From: Ectopseudomonas mendocina
GTDB lineage: Bacteria; Pseudomonadota; Gammaproteobacteria; Pseudomonadales; Pseudomonadaceae
Length of the DNA: 64,000 nucleotides
Direction of reading: 5' to 3'
NCBI RefSeq assembly: GCF_016008875.1
Contig: NZ_JADTQG010000001.1
Coordinates: forward strand, 310,001-374,000
The first letter of the stretch is position 1; the number at the start of each line of letters is the position of its first letter. Below, one piece after another: positions 44,864-54,522 of the stretch. Position numbers and translations under genes: made by a program. The notes under the pieces are model-generated. The model saw nothing but the letters and a program-made list of their open reading frames with translations, was not told where the DNA came from and did not search any database.

Positions 44864-45073
44864 TTAGATAACCTGAACTTCCTCAGCCTGCATGCCTTTC
44901 TGGCCACGGGTAGCCACGAAGGAAACCTGCTGGCCTTCCTTCAGGGTTTTGAAACCGTCGCTCTGGATGGCTTTGAAGTGAACGAAGAGGTCGTCACCGG
45001 ATTGCGGGGTGATGAAGCCGTAGCCTTTCTCATCGTTGAACCACTTAACGGTGCCAGTCTGACGATTGGACAT
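44864..45073 (-). CDS. Cold-shock domain protein (CspA family)
   Basis: A 69-residue single cold-shock domain that binds single-stranded RNA and DNA. It has [17 protein letters not shown] (RNP1 KGYGFI) and DLFVHF (RNP2). The ATG at 45073 follows TTAGGAG. A 300-base space to dcd leaves room for the long leader typical of csp genes. Paralogue number (CspA versus CspD types) is not assigned; lack of a C-terminal extension argues against CspD. Confidence 0.93.
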   Translation of the reverse strand: MSNRQTGTVKWFNDEKGYGFITPQSGDDLFVHFKAIQSDGFKTLKEGQQVSFVATRGQKGMQAEEVQVI

Positions 45074-45373
45074 GTGATGTCTCCTAACAAAAGTAATAAC
45101 AGCCCTGGAAAAGCCCAGGCCGGGACTGAGTGCAACGAGTACTAGGAGTCGGACGATGTTTGGATCGAAATCTAGGCATCTAGTAGCGATTCGCGGTGAC
45201 ACATGCAGCACAGTGGGCACACCATACGTGTTTTTATCGTCGAGTGCGAATAGTCGATGCAGCTTTTTTGCAAATAATGATTGGTGGGCGCGGCGGCAAT
45301 CTTTGAAGCGTGGCGCCGGCATCGGTAAGATGCGCTCACTTTTCCAGTAACCGCCCACTCAGGACACCTCGCC

Positions 45374-45940
45374 ATGAGCATCAAATCGGACAAGTGGATT
45401 CGCCGCATGGCCCAGGAACACGGCATGATCGAGCCGTTCGTAGAGCGTCAGGTGCGTGGCGCGGACGCCAGCCGGGTGATTTCCTATGGGGTTTCCAGCT
45501 ACGGCTACGACGTGCGCTGCGCCGACGAATTCAAGGTGTTCACCAACATCCACTCGGCTGTCGTCGACCCGAAGAATTTCGACGAGAAGAGCTTCGTCGA
45601 CATCAAGAGCGACGTCTGCATCATCCCGCCGAACTCCTTCGCCCTTGCCCGTACCGTCGAGTACTTTCGCATTCCGCGTGACGTGCTGACCATCTGCCTG
45701 GGCAAGAGCACATACGCGCGTTGCGGTATCATCGTCAACGTCACGCCGCTGGAGCCGGAGTGGGAAGGCCACGTGACTCTGGAATTCTCCAACACCACCA
45801 ACCTGCCGGCGAAGATCTATGCCAACGAAGGCGTGGCGCAGATGCTGTTCCTGCAGTCTGACGAGGCCTGCGAGGTTTCCTACCGTGACCGCGGCGGCAA
45901 GTATCAGGGGCAGACGGGCGTAACCCTGCCGAAAGCCTGA
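45374..45940 (+). CDS. dcd: dCTP deaminase
   Basis: Deaminates dCTP to dUTP, feeding dTMP synthesis. The 188-residue trimeric enzyme has the segments [23 protein letters not shown], the central [30 protein letters not shown] (with the catalytic Glu in PEWEG) and QTGVTLPKA at the end. It fits the normal length. It is followed by a good terminator. Confidence 0.97.
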   Translation: MSIKSDKWIRRMAQEHGMIEPFVERQVRGADASRVISYGVSSYGYDVRCADEFKVFTNIHSAVVDPKNFDEKSFVDIKSDVCIIPPNSFALARTVEYFRIPRDVLTICLGKSTYARCGIIVNVTPLEPEWEGHVTLEFSNTTNLPAKIYANEGVAQMLFLQSDEACEVSYRDRGGKYQGQTGVTLPKA

Positions 45941-45960
45941 TCAAGTCATGCGAACACCAG

Positions 45961-45985
45961 AAGCCGGGCAAAGCCCGGCTTTTTC
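45961..45985 (+). terminator. Rho-independent terminator of dcd
   Basis: AGCCGGGC / GCCCGGCT stem followed by TTTT, 20 bases past the dcd stop. Confidence 0.9.
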
Positions 45986-46011
45986 ATGAGCGAAAATCGG
46001 AGTCAAGGAAA

Positions 46012-46575
46012 ATGACCATCAACACGATATTGAAGCGGACCGTCTTTTTCTCTCTGCTGCTTGCATGTCTGTCAGCTCGCGCCGAGCTGCAGGTGTATTC
46101 GGGGAGCAATGTGTTCGGCCTGGCGCCCACGGCGTCGCCATCGGATTTTGCCATGACCCTCGGCCAGCCCAGCGCGGAGTTGCCGCTGCATGGCGAGCGC
46201 CGCGGCCTGCTGTATGGCAACAGCCTGATGCTGGTGTTCGCCGGTGACCGCTTACGTGAAGTGCGTTGCTGGCTGGTGCCGCGTTTCACCGGTGATCTCT
46301 ATCTGGGCTGGTTGCAGGAGGTGCCTGCTCGCGCCGGACTGGAGGGCTTCGTGCTGGATGATCGGCTGCGCCTTGGCATGTCGCGTGAAGAGGCCGAGTC
46401 GGCGCTATCAGGACTGGAGGGTTCGGCCGACCAGAATTCGGCAGTGGCGATCAAGCAGGAGCAGCCGATATGGCTGGGCTTTGGCCGGGCCGACAATCAT
46501 GCCCAGGCCGAGGACGGCGAGCCGCAGGTGCTGGTATCGCTCACCGTACATTTCGACGCCCAGCCTGCCCGATGA
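46012..46575 (+). CDS. Exported protein of unknown function
   Basis: A 187-residue protein with a signal peptide (TVFFSLLLACLSARA, cleavage near 24). I do not recognise the mature protein. It contains ELQVYSGSNVFGLAPTASPSDFAMTLGQPSAELPL and a later LRLGMSREEAESALSGLEG, which resembles the turn-helix seen in small outer-membrane assembly lipoproteins; this is only a resemblance. AAGGAAA precedes the ATG at 46012. It begins 26 bases after the dcd terminator. Confidence 0.7.
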   Translation: MTINTILKRTVFFSLLLACLSARAELQVYSGSNVFGLAPTASPSDFAMTLGQPSAELPLHGERRGLLYGNSLMLVFAGDRLREVRCWLVPRFTGDLYLGWLQEVPARAGLEGFVLDDRLRLGMSREEAESALSGLEGSADQNSAVAIKQEQPIWLGFGRADNHAQAEDGEPQVLVSLTVHFDAQPAR

Positions 46576-46639
46576 AAGTTGGAATTAGTGCCTGACGGCG
46601 CACTCTACCCTCTGCAGTCCATTCAACGAGGGTAGAACC

Positions 46640-46873
46640 ATGTCCGTTTCAGCTTTTACCTTGATCTCCAGCGGGATGCGGGCTGGCGATATTCCGGGCC
46701 AGCCGCAGCCCGATGTTCCCGATCAGCCCGGCAAACCCGTGCCACCGCAGGAGCCGGGCGAGCCGACGGTGCCGGATCAGCCGCCACCCGCGCCTGTGGC
46801 CCAGTGTCGGCCGCGGGAGGTGTTCGAACGCTGTGCCTCACCGGCAGAACGCATCGCCGGCGAGTCGCATTGA
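46640..46873 (+). CDS. Small proline-rich protein, unknown
   Basis: Seventy-seven residues with a Pro-rich middle (DIPGQPQPDVPDQPGKPVPP, further PxxP units) and two Cys at the end (QCRPREVFERC). GAGGGTAG precedes the ATG at 46640. There is no signal peptide, motif or known family. It stands between an exported unknown and a terminator. It could be spurious, but the start, ribosome site and following terminator argue for a gene. Confidence 0.5.
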   Translation: MSVSAFTLISSGMRAGDIPGQPQPDVPDQPGKPVPPQEPGEPTVPDQPPPAPVAQCRPREVFERCASPAERIAGESH

Positions 46874-46890
46874 GCCGCTGCACAGATGAA

Positions 46891-46916
46891 GAAGCCGGGC
46901 AGTGCCCGGCTTCCTT
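46891..46916. terminator. Terminator between the proline-rich gene and nadE
   Basis: GAAGCCGGGC / GCCCGGCTTC stem followed by CTTTT on the plus strand; on the minus strand it may also serve nadE. Confidence 0.75.
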
Positions 46917-46929
46917 TTACCTGCAGTGA

Positions 46930-47757
46930 TCAAGGCGCCAGCGGCAGCTCGCGTTTGTGGCGTGAGGCGTCATAGGTGCGCACGATGGTGACGTAGGCCT
47001 CGTCGCTGACCTTCTCGCCATGCAGGAAGGCGTCGATCTCAGCGTAGGTCACGCCGTGCGCGTCTTCGTCCGGCTTGCCGGGGCTCAGTTCTTCCAGGTC
47101 GGCAGTAGGCGTCTTCTTCACCAGATGCTCGGGCGCGCCCAGCTGTGCGGCGATGGCGCGCACCTGATGCTTGACCAGGCCCGACAGCGGGGCAAGGTCA
47201 CAGGCGCCGTCGCCGAACTTGGTGAAGAAGCCCATCACCGCCTCGGCGGCGTGGTCGGTGCCGATCACCAGGCCGTTGCTGGCATTGGCGATGGTGAACT
47301 GGGCGACCATGCGAATACGTGCCTTGACGTTGCCGACCACGAAGTCGCGACGGGCTTCGCTCAGCTGTTGCAAGTAGCTGACCTGTTGGGCCAGGCCATT
47401 GACGCTGTCGGCAATGTTGACGGTGCTGACCTCATCGGCGCCGATGAAGTCCAGCGAGGCCTGAGCGTCGTGTTCGTCATGTTGGGTGTTGTGCGGCAGG
47501 CGCACGGCAATGAAGCGATAGTCGGCGTCGCCTGTCTCGGCACGCAGCTCTTCGACCGAAAGCTGAGCCAGGCGCCCGGCCGTGGTTGAGTCCACGCCAC
47601 CGCTGATACCCAGCACCAGCACCTTGAGGCCGGACTGCTTGAGGGTGTTCTTGATGAAGGTCTTGCGCCTTTCGATTTCGGCGCTCAGCGCAGCGTCGTC
47701 GGCGAATGGCGGTACCACGTCGAGGGCGGCGGCGATTTCGGCTTGGCGGTTGCTCAT
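46930..47757 (-). CDS. nadE: Ammonia-dependent NAD synthetase
   Basis: Amidates nicotinate adenine dinucleotide to NAD with ammonia and ATP. The 275-residue protein has the ATP-pyrophosphatase P-loop SGGVDST (52-58) and the [19 protein letters not shown] segment. It lacks a nitrilase domain, so it uses free ammonia. Last of the leftward operon pncA-pncB-nadE, 10 bases after pncB. Confidence 0.96.
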   Translation of the reverse strand: MSNRQAEIAAALDVVPPFADDAALSAEIERRKTFIKNTLKQSGLKVLVLGISGGVDSTTAGRLAQLSVEELRAETGDADYRFIAVRLPHNTQHDEHDAQASLDFIGADEVSTVNIADSVNGLAQQVSYLQQLSEARRDFVVGNVKARIRMVAQFTIANASNGLVIGTDHAAEAVMGFFTKFGDGACDLAPLSGLVKHQVRAIAAQLGAPEHLVKKTPTADLEELSPGKPDEDAHGVTYAEIDAFLHGEKVSDEAYVTIVRTYDASRHKRELPLAP

Positions 47758-47767
47758 GTCTGGCTCC

Positions 47768-48967
47768 TCACTGGTTCACGCGAAATACGTGTTTCAGGTA
47801 ATGGACGAAGTTCTCGTCGCGGCATTGGGTCTTGCCGGGGGTATCGGAAATCTTCGCCACTGGCTGACCGTTGCAGGCGATCATCTTGATCACGATGTTC
47901 ATCGGCTCGACGCCGGGGATGTCGCAGGTCAGGTTGGTTCCGACCCCGAAGCTTACGTGGATTCGCCCGGAAAGTGCACGGTAGAGCCGTAGCGACTTGG
48001 GTAGGTCGAGGCCGTCGGAGAACACCAGGGTCTTGCTCTTCGGGTCGATGCCCAGTTTCTCGTAGTGGGCGATGGCTTTTTCCGCCCACACCAGCGGGTC
48101 GCCGGAGTCGTGGCGCAGGCCGTCGAACAGCTTGGCGAAGTACAGGTCGAAGTCGGCCAGGAAGGCATCCATGGTAATGCAATCGGTCAGGGCGATGCCG
48201 AGCAGGCCACGGTACTCGCGCACCCAGCAGTCGAGCGCGGCGATCTGGCTGTCGATCAGGCGCGGGCCGAGCTGCTGGTGCGCCATCAACCACTCGTGAG
48301 CCATGGTGCCGATGGGCTTGAGGTCGAACTCACGCGCCAGGTGCACGTTGCTGGTGCCGACAAAGCGCCCGGGGAAATCGCGCTTGAGGATATGCACCGC
48401 CTGTTCCTGCACGCGGTAGGAGAAGCGCCGGCGGGTACCGAAGTCGGCGAGCTGAAAACCTGCCAGCTCGCTCGGCGAAGCCTCGGCCTTGAGCCAGTCG
48501 AGCTTCTCGTACAGGTGCTCGGCAGCCTGCTCCAGCAGCACCTCGCGGTAGCGATAGCGGTTGCGCACCTCGCTGACGATGGCCAGCAACGGCACCTCGA
48601 AGAGGATCACGTGCAACCAGGGGCCGCGCAGGCGGATGTTCAACTGACCGTCTTCGATGCTGGTGCGCACATAGCGCAGGTTGAAGCGGAACAGGCTGAG
48701 AAAGCGAATGAAGTCCGGCTTGATGAAGGGGATGCTTTCGAGGAAGGCGAGCTGATCGACGCTCAGCCTGAGCTCGCTCAGGCGTTCGATCTGGTAGCGA
48801 ATCTCGGCCAGGTAAGGCGTCAGATCCTCACTGCTGCGGCAGCGGAACTCCCATTCCACCTCGGCGTTGGGGTAGTTGTGCAGCACCGCCTGCATCATGG
48901 TCAGCTTGTAGAAATCGGTATCCAGCAGGTTTTGCACGGTGCGGTCGGCGAAGATGCTCTCGCTCAT
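47768..48967 (-). CDS. pncB: Nicotinate phosphoribosyltransferase
   Basis: Makes nicotinate mononucleotide from nicotinate and PRPP. The ATG at 48967 overlaps the pncA stop by 4 bases and gives 399 residues, typical of the bacterial short PncB. Family segments [36 protein letters not shown] and the phosphate-binding [11 protein letters not shown] are visible. A much longer opening upstream lies antisense-like across pncA and is not the gene. Confidence 0.96.
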   Translation of the reverse strand: MSESIFADRTVQNLLDTDFYKLTMMQAVLHNYPNAEVEWEFRCRSSEDLTPYLAEIRYQIERLSELRLSVDQLAFLESIPFIKPDFIRFLSLFRFNLRYVRTSIEDGQLNIRLRGPWLHVILFEVPLLAIVSEVRNRYRYREVLLEQAAEHLYEKLDWLKAEASPSELAGFQLADFGTRRRFSYRVQEQAVHILKRDFPGRFVGTSNVHLAREFDLKPIGTMAHEWLMAHQQLGPRLIDSQIAALDCWVREYRGLLGIALTDCITMDAFLADFDLYFAKLFDGLRHDSGDPLVWAEKAIAHYEKLGIDPKSKTLVFSDGLDLPKSLRLYRALSGRIHVSFGVGTNLTCDIPGVEPMNIVIKMIACNGQPVAKISDTPGKTQCRDENFVHYLKHVFRVNQ

Positions 48968-49608
48968 CGCAGGTTCTCCTTGGCTATGACGCTGTCCAGC
49001 TGTTCCAGGCTGGCGGCAAGTGTGATGCCGTGCTCGCCCATGGCGATACAGGCAGTTTCGGCGGTTTCGCTGGCGATGGCTCGGCAGGCCGGCAGATACA
49101 CGATCACCTCGAAGCCGGCGCGGCGCAGTTGCAAGGCGGTGGTCTTGACGCAGTAGTCCAGCGCCAGACCGCCGACCAATACAAGGTCGACGCCATTTTG
49201 CCGAAGAAATTCGATCACGCCCGTGCTGCGCTTCTCGGCTAGGTCGTGGTAGCAGGCGCCGTAAGGATGCAGATCGGGCTCCACGCCCTTCCACACGAAG
49301 AAGTCATAGTCCAGCGGCGCCGGCAGACCGTCGAGCAGTTCGAAGCCGGGTGTGCCGGGCACGCAATGGCTGACCCAGGTAAGGTCGGCATTGACCAGCG
49401 GCAGCGCTTGCAGCATCTGCGCGTGGTCCGGCACCACCCAGGCGGCTTGCGGGCTGTGGGCGTCCTTGCTGCCGATGCGCAGTTGAGCGCGCGCTGCCAA
49501 CTGGTTCAGTGCCGGGACGATGGCGTCGCCCTCGGGGACTGGCAGCTCATTGGGGCAAAGTGGGGTGAAGCCTTTCTGGGCGTCGACGTCGAAGCTGGCG
49601 ATCTTCAT
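48964..49608 (-). CDS. pncA: Nicotinamidase
   Basis: Deamidates nicotinamide to nicotinate, starting NAD salvage. The 214-residue isochorismatase-fold protein has catalytic Asp 9 (FDVDAQKGF), Lys 107 (VWKG) and Cys 153 ([11 protein letters not shown]), with metal ligands around Asp 49 and His 51. First gene of the operon. The palindrome at 49634-49668 lies upstream of its start, in the spacer shared with nrtR. Confidence 0.95.
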   Translation of the reverse strand: MKIASFDVDAQKGFTPLCPNELPVPEGDAIVPALNQLAARAQLRIGSKDAHSPQAAWVVPDHAQMLQALPLVNADLTWVSHCVPGTPGFELLDGLPAPLDYDFFVWKGVEPDLHPYGACYHDLAEKRSTGVIEFLRQNGVDLVLVGGLALDYCVKTTALQLRRAGFEVIVYLPACRAIASETAETACIAMGEHGITLAASLEQLDSVIAKENLR

Positions 49609-49633
49609 GGTGCGCCTCCTTACTGCGCTTGGG

Positions 49634-49668
49634 TGACTACATATTTCATCTGATGAAATATGTAGTCA
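49634..49668. promoter_or_regulatory. Perfect 35-bp palindrome, probable NrtR operator
   Basis: Sixteen-base arms (TGACTACATATTTCAT and its exact complement) separated by CTG, between divergent pncA and nrtR. The AT-rich sequence contrasts with the genome. A degenerate half site (GATGAAATAAGTCC, 49716-49729) lies nearer nrtR, suggesting repression of both directions. Confidence 0.8.
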
Positions 49669-49750
49669 AGCGTTTTTACCAATTCTTGCGTGAAAGAAAG
49701 CGAATTATTGGTCAAGATGAAATAAGTCCATAACGGAGGCGAATGGAAGG

Positions 49751-50443
49751 ATGAGTGCAGTGGAAGTACTGGCCGGGGTGGATATCGTCGCCCTGCGCCT
49801 GAGCGAAGAGGGGACGTTGCAGGTGCTGCTGCTGCGTCGCCAGCGCGAGCCCTATATGGGACAGTGGGCGCTGCCAGGCGTGCTGGTCAATGGTCGTTGC
49901 GCCGATGCCAGCCTGGATGCCGCCGCCGCTCGTGCCCTGGCGGACAAGGCGCGTCTGCAACCGCAGTACCTGGAACAGGTGACGACGGTGGGCAACGGCG
50001 TGCGTGATCCGCGTGGCTGGTCGCTGAGCACCTGTTACCTGGCGCTGCTGGCGCCTGACGTCGTGCCGCAGGATGAGAATCTGCAGTTCGTCGAACTGGC
50101 CGCCGTCACTTCCGCGCAGCAGGCGTTGCCATTCGATCATTCGCAACTGGTGCGTCTGGCGGCCGAGCGTCTGCGCGGCAAGTCGGTTTACAGCTCGCTG
50201 CCGCTGTATCTGCTGGCGCCGCGCTTTACCGTGACCGAAGCGCTGGCGGCATTCCAGGCTTGCCTGGGCGAGCCGGTACAGCACACCACCTTGCGTGGAC
50301 GGCTGGAGCGGATGAAGACCCAGGGTTGGATCGGTGAGACCGGCGAGAAGAACTACCCGAAGATGGGGCGACCGCAAAACCTGCTGGAGCATCGCCCGCT
50401 GGCGACCGAAGTGTTCGTCTTCGACCGCAACCTGCTGGCCTAG
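49751..50443 (+). CDS. nrtR: NrtR-type transcriptional regulator (Nudix-like sensor plus winged helix)
   Basis: Repressor of NAD synthesis and salvage genes that is released by ADP-ribose. The 230-residue protein has an N-terminal Nudix-like domain (about 1-145) and a C-terminal winged helix (about 150-225: SSLPLYLLAPRFTVTEALAAFQ, GRPQNLLEHRPL). The catalytic Nudix box is degenerate: after LPGVLVNGR, the position expected to read REUxEE is AAARALADKA. It should thus bind but not hydrolyse the ligand. Position opposite the pnc-nadE operon fits the role. The ATG at 49751 is 12 bases after GGAGG; a GTG three codons on is an alternative. Confidence 0.9.
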   Translation: MSAVEVLAGVDIVALRLSEEGTLQVLLLRRQREPYMGQWALPGVLVNGRCADASLDAAAARALADKARLQPQYLEQVTTVGNGVRDPRGWSLSTCYLALLAPDVVPQDENLQFVELAAVTSAQQALPFDHSQLVRLAAERLRGKSVYSSLPLYLLAPRFTVTEALAAFQACLGEPVQHTTLRGRLERMKTQGWIGETGEKNYPKMGRPQNLLEHRPLATEVFVFDRNLLA

Positions 50444-50496
50444 GAGCCTTCGTTTATCCGTAGCGACCAGGGTGGGAATAATGCGGGCAAAAAAAT

Positions 50497-50532
50497 AGGC
50501 GCCAGAGGCGCCAGAGGCGCCAGAGGCGCCAG
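50497..50532. repeat. Four 9-bp tandem repeats AGGCGCCAG
   Basis: AGGCGCCAG is repeated four times without interruption, each unit containing the GGCGCC palindrome. Located after nrtR in a non-coding gap. Confidence 0.85.
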
Positions 50533-50619
50533 GGGAGCATTTCAATCGATGCATAGGTTCTGAGCCTGCTTCGGTGAGAAAGTTCAGTCAGTGATGCAAA
50601 AATGCCACCTTTTCTGCAG

Positions 50620-50648
50620 GCAAAAGAAAAGGCGCCAGGGGCGCCTTA
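50620..50648 (-). terminator. Rho-independent terminator of the penicillin-acylase-family gene
   Basis: AAGGCGCC / GGCGCCTT stem with three-base loop; on the minus strand followed by TTCTTTTG. Confidence 0.75.
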
Positions 50649-50727
50649 AAAGATGATCGATGGAGTAAGTCGATTACTCAGAGTCGAGCGCTGCGGGAAT
50701 GGTTCAGCGCCGCCCGACGAACGGTCA

Positions 50728-53241
50728 TCACTTGCCCGGCATCAGCAGCAGGCGCTGATTGCCGTAGACCTTGTCCAGATTTTCCGACTTGAACGGGAAG
50801 CTCATGTAGCCGCCCTTGAGCCATGACTCGATGCCGTCGGCATAGTGCGGGCTGGCCGGGTTACCGGATTGGCCCGAGCTGTTGACGCCGAGTAGCCGCT
50901 CGTCAGCGGCGAAATCCACCACGATACGCATTGCCGGGATCAGGAAGGTGTTGAAATCTTCGCCCCAGGCGTAGGCCGAGACGTTCAGCGTGCTGTGATC
51001 ACCGCCTGCCGGATAGGGGCCGCGATCCAGATAACCCTTCAAGGCGTTGATGCTGGTGCGCTGGCTGGCGTTCATGTAGGGGGCCATGCGCGTGGTATCG
51101 GTCACCCACTCATAGCTGTGCAGCTTGCCCCATTGCCAGTTACGCCGCTCAGTGCCCAGGCGGCTTTCCAGCAGCTCGATGCTGGCGGCCAGGCTGCGCG
51201 CGAGGATGGTCGGTTTATCTTCCTGCTCGGGGGTGCGGATGTCGTTCCAGAACGGGCTGTCGGCGCGGCCGAGCAGATGGTCGGCCTGCGCCGAATAGGA
51301 GGTGTTGGCGGTTTGCACCAGCGCCTGCCACGCCGGGCTGTCTTCCGGGCCCAGCTCGTCGAGGAAGATCTGCCGCGCGCTTTCATGCAGGAAGGCGCCG
51401 TAGATGGCGGCATCGGCGGAACTGGCGGTGAGTTTGCCGTCGAAGGCGAGCAGGCGTTTCAGTGCTTCATCGGCACGTGCGCGCTGACCAGCCGGCAGCG
51501 CCGCGATGGCCTGGCGCAGCGAGTCGTGCATAGCCGGGTCGTTGAACATGGCCTGCAGCTTAACGACGAAGGGGGACGTCTGATCGTACTGCATGGCGAT
51601 CATGCTGCGGCCATCGTGACGGCCGTTGCCGGCCAGTTCGGCGATGCGCTCGGCACGCTCCGGGTAGTACCAGGAACTCGACAGCTGCATGCCATAGCCT
51701 GGCGGTACGCTGCGTTCGTTGGCGGTGCCCAGCCAGCCCTGCGGCGGGTCCTGATCGTAGGGGTGCAGCATCGGGTCGGCGAAGCCGTCCCAGGCGTAGC
51801 GCTCGTCCCAGCCCGGGGAGGGCAGCAGGCCGCGACCTTCACGGCGATTAGGGTAGCGACCGGTGACCTGCCAGCCGATGTGCTGGGCGTCGGCGAAAAC
51901 GATATTGAGCGGCATGGCGCGGATCTCACGCGCGGCCTCGAAGGCCTGGTCCACCGACTGCGCACGCGACAGGTCGAAGAAGGCGTCGAGGCTCTTGTCA
52001 CGCTCGAACTGCGTGGTCTTCAGCGCCAGACCGTAACCACTCTGCAGCGGCAGAGGTTGCAGCATGTGCTTGCGTTCGCCGAGCACCGAGTTGAGCAGCG
52101 GGCCATTGCGGGTCTCGTACAGCGTCTCGCGGATCGGCCGCTGGCCGCGGATGAAGAAGGTTTCCTGACGTTCGGCAACCGGCAGCCACTTGCCGTCTGC
52201 TTCGTACATCAGGCGGCTGCCTTCACGTTTGATGCGTTCCAGATAAATGTCCTGATTGTCGCCCATGACCATGGTCATGCCCCAGGCCAGCTTGCCGTTA
52301 TAGCCGGCCACTACTGCCGGTACGCCCGCGAGTGACACGCCAGCAGCCTGGTACTTGGGTGAACGGATCTGCACGAAATTCCACAGCGACGGCATGCTCA
52401 GCGGCAGGTGGGTGTCGTTGGCCAGCAGGCTCTTGCCGCCGCGGGTTCGTTGCGGCGCGATGGCCCAGTTGTTCGAGGCGGCGACGCCGAGCATGTGTTG
52501 CTCGGCGATCTGCGCTGCCGTGCGGGAAATCGCCTGCAGACCGGGCAACTGTCCTTTGAGGTCGAGGCCGGCGAGCTTCTCCGCCTCGGCGAAGGGCAGC
52601 GGTTCGTCCGGGTAGATCGGCAGCAACCAGGGCAGCTTGTCGGCGCCCACCTGCTGGGCCATTGTCAGCGCCGCGATTTCTTCCTGCAGATTCACCGCCA
52701 GGCCGAAATTGAGCAGGCAGAACAGCAGCACCGAGTCCTCGGGCTTCCAGTATTCGGGGCGGTAGCCGGATTCGGCCAGGTCCATCGGCAGGCGATCACG
52801 GTAGCGGAACATGTAAGCGTTGACGCCGCGCGCATAGACCTCGAAGAAACGTTTCAGACGCGGCGAGGCGTCGGCATAGAGAATTTCCGCACTCTTCCTG
52901 AGGTCCACCGCACGCATGAAACGGTCCATTTCCAGCACGCCGGGGCCGGCCATTTCCGCCAGGCGGCCCTGGGCCAGCAGGCGCATGCCGACCATCTGGC
53001 TGAGGCGGTCACCGGCATGCACATAACCCAGGGCGAACAGGGCGTCGTGGAAGGTGCTCGACTCGATCAGCGGCATGCCAAGGGCGTTGCGTCGCACCGA
53101 TGCGCTCTCGGCCACGCCCTGAATGCGCTCGACGCCGCGGGTGGGCGGCACGCTATCGGCATAACGGCTGTTGAGCAGGGACTGGCAGCCGGCAAGGCCG
53201 GTCAGGGAAGCAGCGAGAGTCAGGCAGGCCAGCGTGCGCAT
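50728..53241 (-). CDS. Penicillin-acylase-family Ntn hydrolase, lipoprotein
   Basis: An 837-residue Ntn hydrolase. The ATG at 53241 (AAGGAAA upstream) starts a signal peptide ending in a lipobox LAGC (Cys 19), so the enzyme is likely membrane-anchored. The mature beta chain should begin at Ser 256 (AASNNWAI), the typical autocatalytic cleavage site and nucleophile; the alpha part is before it. [19 protein letters not shown] and the C-terminal [12 protein letters not shown] are family features. Relatives in Pseudomonas act on beta-lactams or N-acyl-homoserine lactones (PvdQ, QuiP, HacB); which substrate is used here cannot be told. Confidence 0.88.
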   Translation of the reverse strand: MRTLACLTLAASLTGLAGCQSLLNSRYADSVPPTRGVERIQGVAESASVRRNALGMPLIESSTFHDALFALGYVHAGDRLSQMVGMRLLAQGRLAEMAGPGVLEMDRFMRAVDLRKSAEILYADASPRLKRFFEVYARGVNAYMFRYRDRLPMDLAESGYRPEYWKPEDSVLLFCLLNFGLAVNLQEEIAALTMAQQVGADKLPWLLPIYPDEPLPFAEAEKLAGLDLKGQLPGLQAISRTAAQIAEQHMLGVAASNNWAIAPQRTRGGKSLLANDTHLPLSMPSLWNFVQIRSPKYQAAGVSLAGVPAVVAGYNGKLAWGMTMVMGDNQDIYLERIKREGSRLMYEADGKWLPVAERQETFFIRGQRPIRETLYETRNGPLLNSVLGERKHMLQPLPLQSGYGLALKTTQFERDKSLDAFFDLSRAQSVDQAFEAAREIRAMPLNIVFADAQHIGWQVTGRYPNRREGRGLLPSPGWDERYAWDGFADPMLHPYDQDPPQGWLGTANERSVPPGYGMQLSSSWYYPERAERIAELAGNGRHDGRSMIAMQYDQTSPFVVKLQAMFNDPAMHDSLRQAIAALPAGQRARADEALKRLLAFDGKLTASSADAAIYGAFLHESARQIFLDELGPEDSPAWQALVQTANTSYSAQADHLLGRADSPFWNDIRTPEQEDKPTILARSLAASIELLESRLGTERRNWQWGKLHSYEWVTDTTRMAPYMNASQRTSINALKGYLDRGPYPAGGDHSTLNVSAYAWGEDFNTFLIPAMRIVVDFAADERLLGVNSSGQSGNPASPHYADGIESWLKGGYMSFPFKSENLDKVYGNQRLLLMPGK

Positions 53242-53340
53242 GGCGAATTTCCTTGGTGTGCGAACAGGCGAGGCCGATCGCATAGCAACCGGCCACAAAG
53301 GCGCCAAGGTAAAGAGGCTAATGGAGCCTGGCAAGAGGCC

Positions 53341-53805
53341 TCAGGCGTTTGCCTGAGACCCGTTGAGCCCCTCGTCCAGCAACCAGCGCGCGGCGATGCG
53401 TGCGGCGGCCTTGTGCTGCAGTTCCAGCTCGTTGAAGCGCTTCTCGAAGCGACGTCGCTCTGCCTTGTCCAGGGCTTTCCAGGCCGCGTGGGTGGGCACG
53501 TCGGCGGTGGCTTCGTAGAGCAGGTGGAACACCTGGCAGCGGCCGTCATTGCTCAGGCTGCTGTCGTAGTTGTCGAGCAGCACCTTGATGCGAATGGCGC
53601 CTTCTATCAGCGGCACTTGCTCGTCGAGCAGGCTGCTGGCGAGGATATTCAGATCGCCACCGAGGCGCTGCTGGCGCTCCTGCTGCGCTTCGTCGCGAGC
53701 GCGCTGGTTGGCCCATACACGGCGCCAAAGGTGCCAGGCATAGGCCGCCAGCGCTGCGATCAGCAGCAGGCCGGTCAATAGCAGGATGAGGGCCATGGCA
53801 TCCAT
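53341..53805 (-). CDS. DUF2489-family membrane protein
   Basis: A 154-residue protein with an N-terminal helix (ALILLLTGLLLIAALAAYAW) followed by a charged, helical cytoplasmic part with a DUF2489-like pattern (LNILASSLLDEQVPLIEGAIRIKVLLDNY). Alternative starts are the second Met three codons on. Function unknown. It follows the SEC-C gene by 7 bases on the minus strand, so the two are probably co-transcribed. Confidence 0.78.
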   Translation of the reverse strand: MDAMALILLLTGLLLIAALAAYAWHLWRRVWANQRARDEAQQERQQRLGGDLNILASSLLDEQVPLIEGAIRIKVLLDNYDSSLSNDGRCQVFHLLYEATADVPTHAAWKALDKAERRRFEKRFNELELQHKAAARIAARWLLDEGLNGSQANA

Positions 53806-53812
53806 GCGCGGT

Positions 53813-54019
53813 TCAGGCGCCGTGGCACTTCTTGAATTTTTTCTGGCTGCCGCAAGGGCATGGGTCGTTGCGGCCGACATCCTTCAGCGCGTTGCGTACC
53901 GGCTCCTGATGGGCGTGGTTGCAGTGCGGACCGTGTACATGGCCGTGATCGTGATGATCGTGGTCATGGTTGCAGTCGGGACCGTGGATGTGGGGTTGGT
54001 TGCTCATGGTGTTACTCAT
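53813..54019 (-). CDS. Small His-rich SEC-C zinc-binding protein
   Basis: Sixty-eight residues. The N-terminal part is extremely rich in His and Asp ([22 protein letters not shown]). The C-terminal part is a SEC-C motif ([17 protein letters not shown]), the zinc-binding tail found in SecA. An alternative ATG is four codons later. Together these suggest a metal-binding or ribosome-associated protein. It is placed 5 bases after the LEA-type lipoprotein gene. Confidence 0.8.
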   Translation of the reverse strand: MSNTMSNQPHIHGPDCNHDHDHHDHGHVHGPHCNHAHQEPVRNALKDVGRNDPCPCGSQKKFKKCHGA

Positions 54020-54024
54020 GCTGG

Positions 54025-54522
54025 TTATTCGGAGATGAAATCGCCGGGAATTATCTCTCCATTGCGCGCCATGTGCACGCTGCGACCAAACAACATGCCG
54101 GTTTTCACTTGGCCCTTGAGGCTGTAGCGAATCGGTTCGTCGGGTTTTTCCAGCGCCTTGACGATCTGCCGCACGTGGCGCCAGAGGTTGGTGCGTACCG
54201 GCACATCGAAGGTGTGATGGCCATGGGCGGGCACGGTGAACCACTCATTGGAGTGGCCTTCGGCAAGCTGGATGCCATTGAGATGAACATTGTAGTTCAG
54301 CCCGCGCACCGGCAGGCTGACGCCATTGGGATTGTCGATTCGAAAGCGCAGGCTGAACTCCTGTTCGAGCAGCCTGGCCTTGATCACATCAACTTTGATG
54401 AGTTGGACGTCCGGGTCCTTGAAGTCACCTGTCATCCAGGTGGAGCATCCTGTCAGGCCTGAAAGCAGGCCGAAAAACATCAATAGGCTGATAATTCTTA
54501 TCATTTGCGCCTGAGAAAACAT
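54025..54522 (-). CDS. LEA type 2 (WHy-domain) lipoprotein
   Basis: A 165-residue predicted lipoprotein with lipobox LTGC at about 28. The mature protein resembles the water-stress/hypersensitive-response (LEA14-like) beta-sandwich: [28 protein letters not shown] and the [10 protein letters not shown] segment are typical. The ATG at 54522 follows GGGGGT; a second ATG six codons on is possible. First gene of a leftward group with the SEC-C and DUF2489 genes. Confidence 0.82.
   Translation of the reverse strand: MFSQAQMIRIISLLMFFGLLSGLTGCSTWMTGDFKDPDVQLIKVDVIKARLLEQEFSLRFRIDNPNGVSLPVRGLNYNVHLNGIQLAEGHSNEWFTVPAHGHHTFDVPVRTNLWRHVRQIVKALEKPDEPIRYSLKGQVKTGMLFGRSVHMARNGEIIPGDFISE

Noticed and set aside
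50497..50532. 9-bp repeats considered as a CRISPR or iteron origin
   Set aside because: Units are too short, have no spacers, and no replication gene is near.
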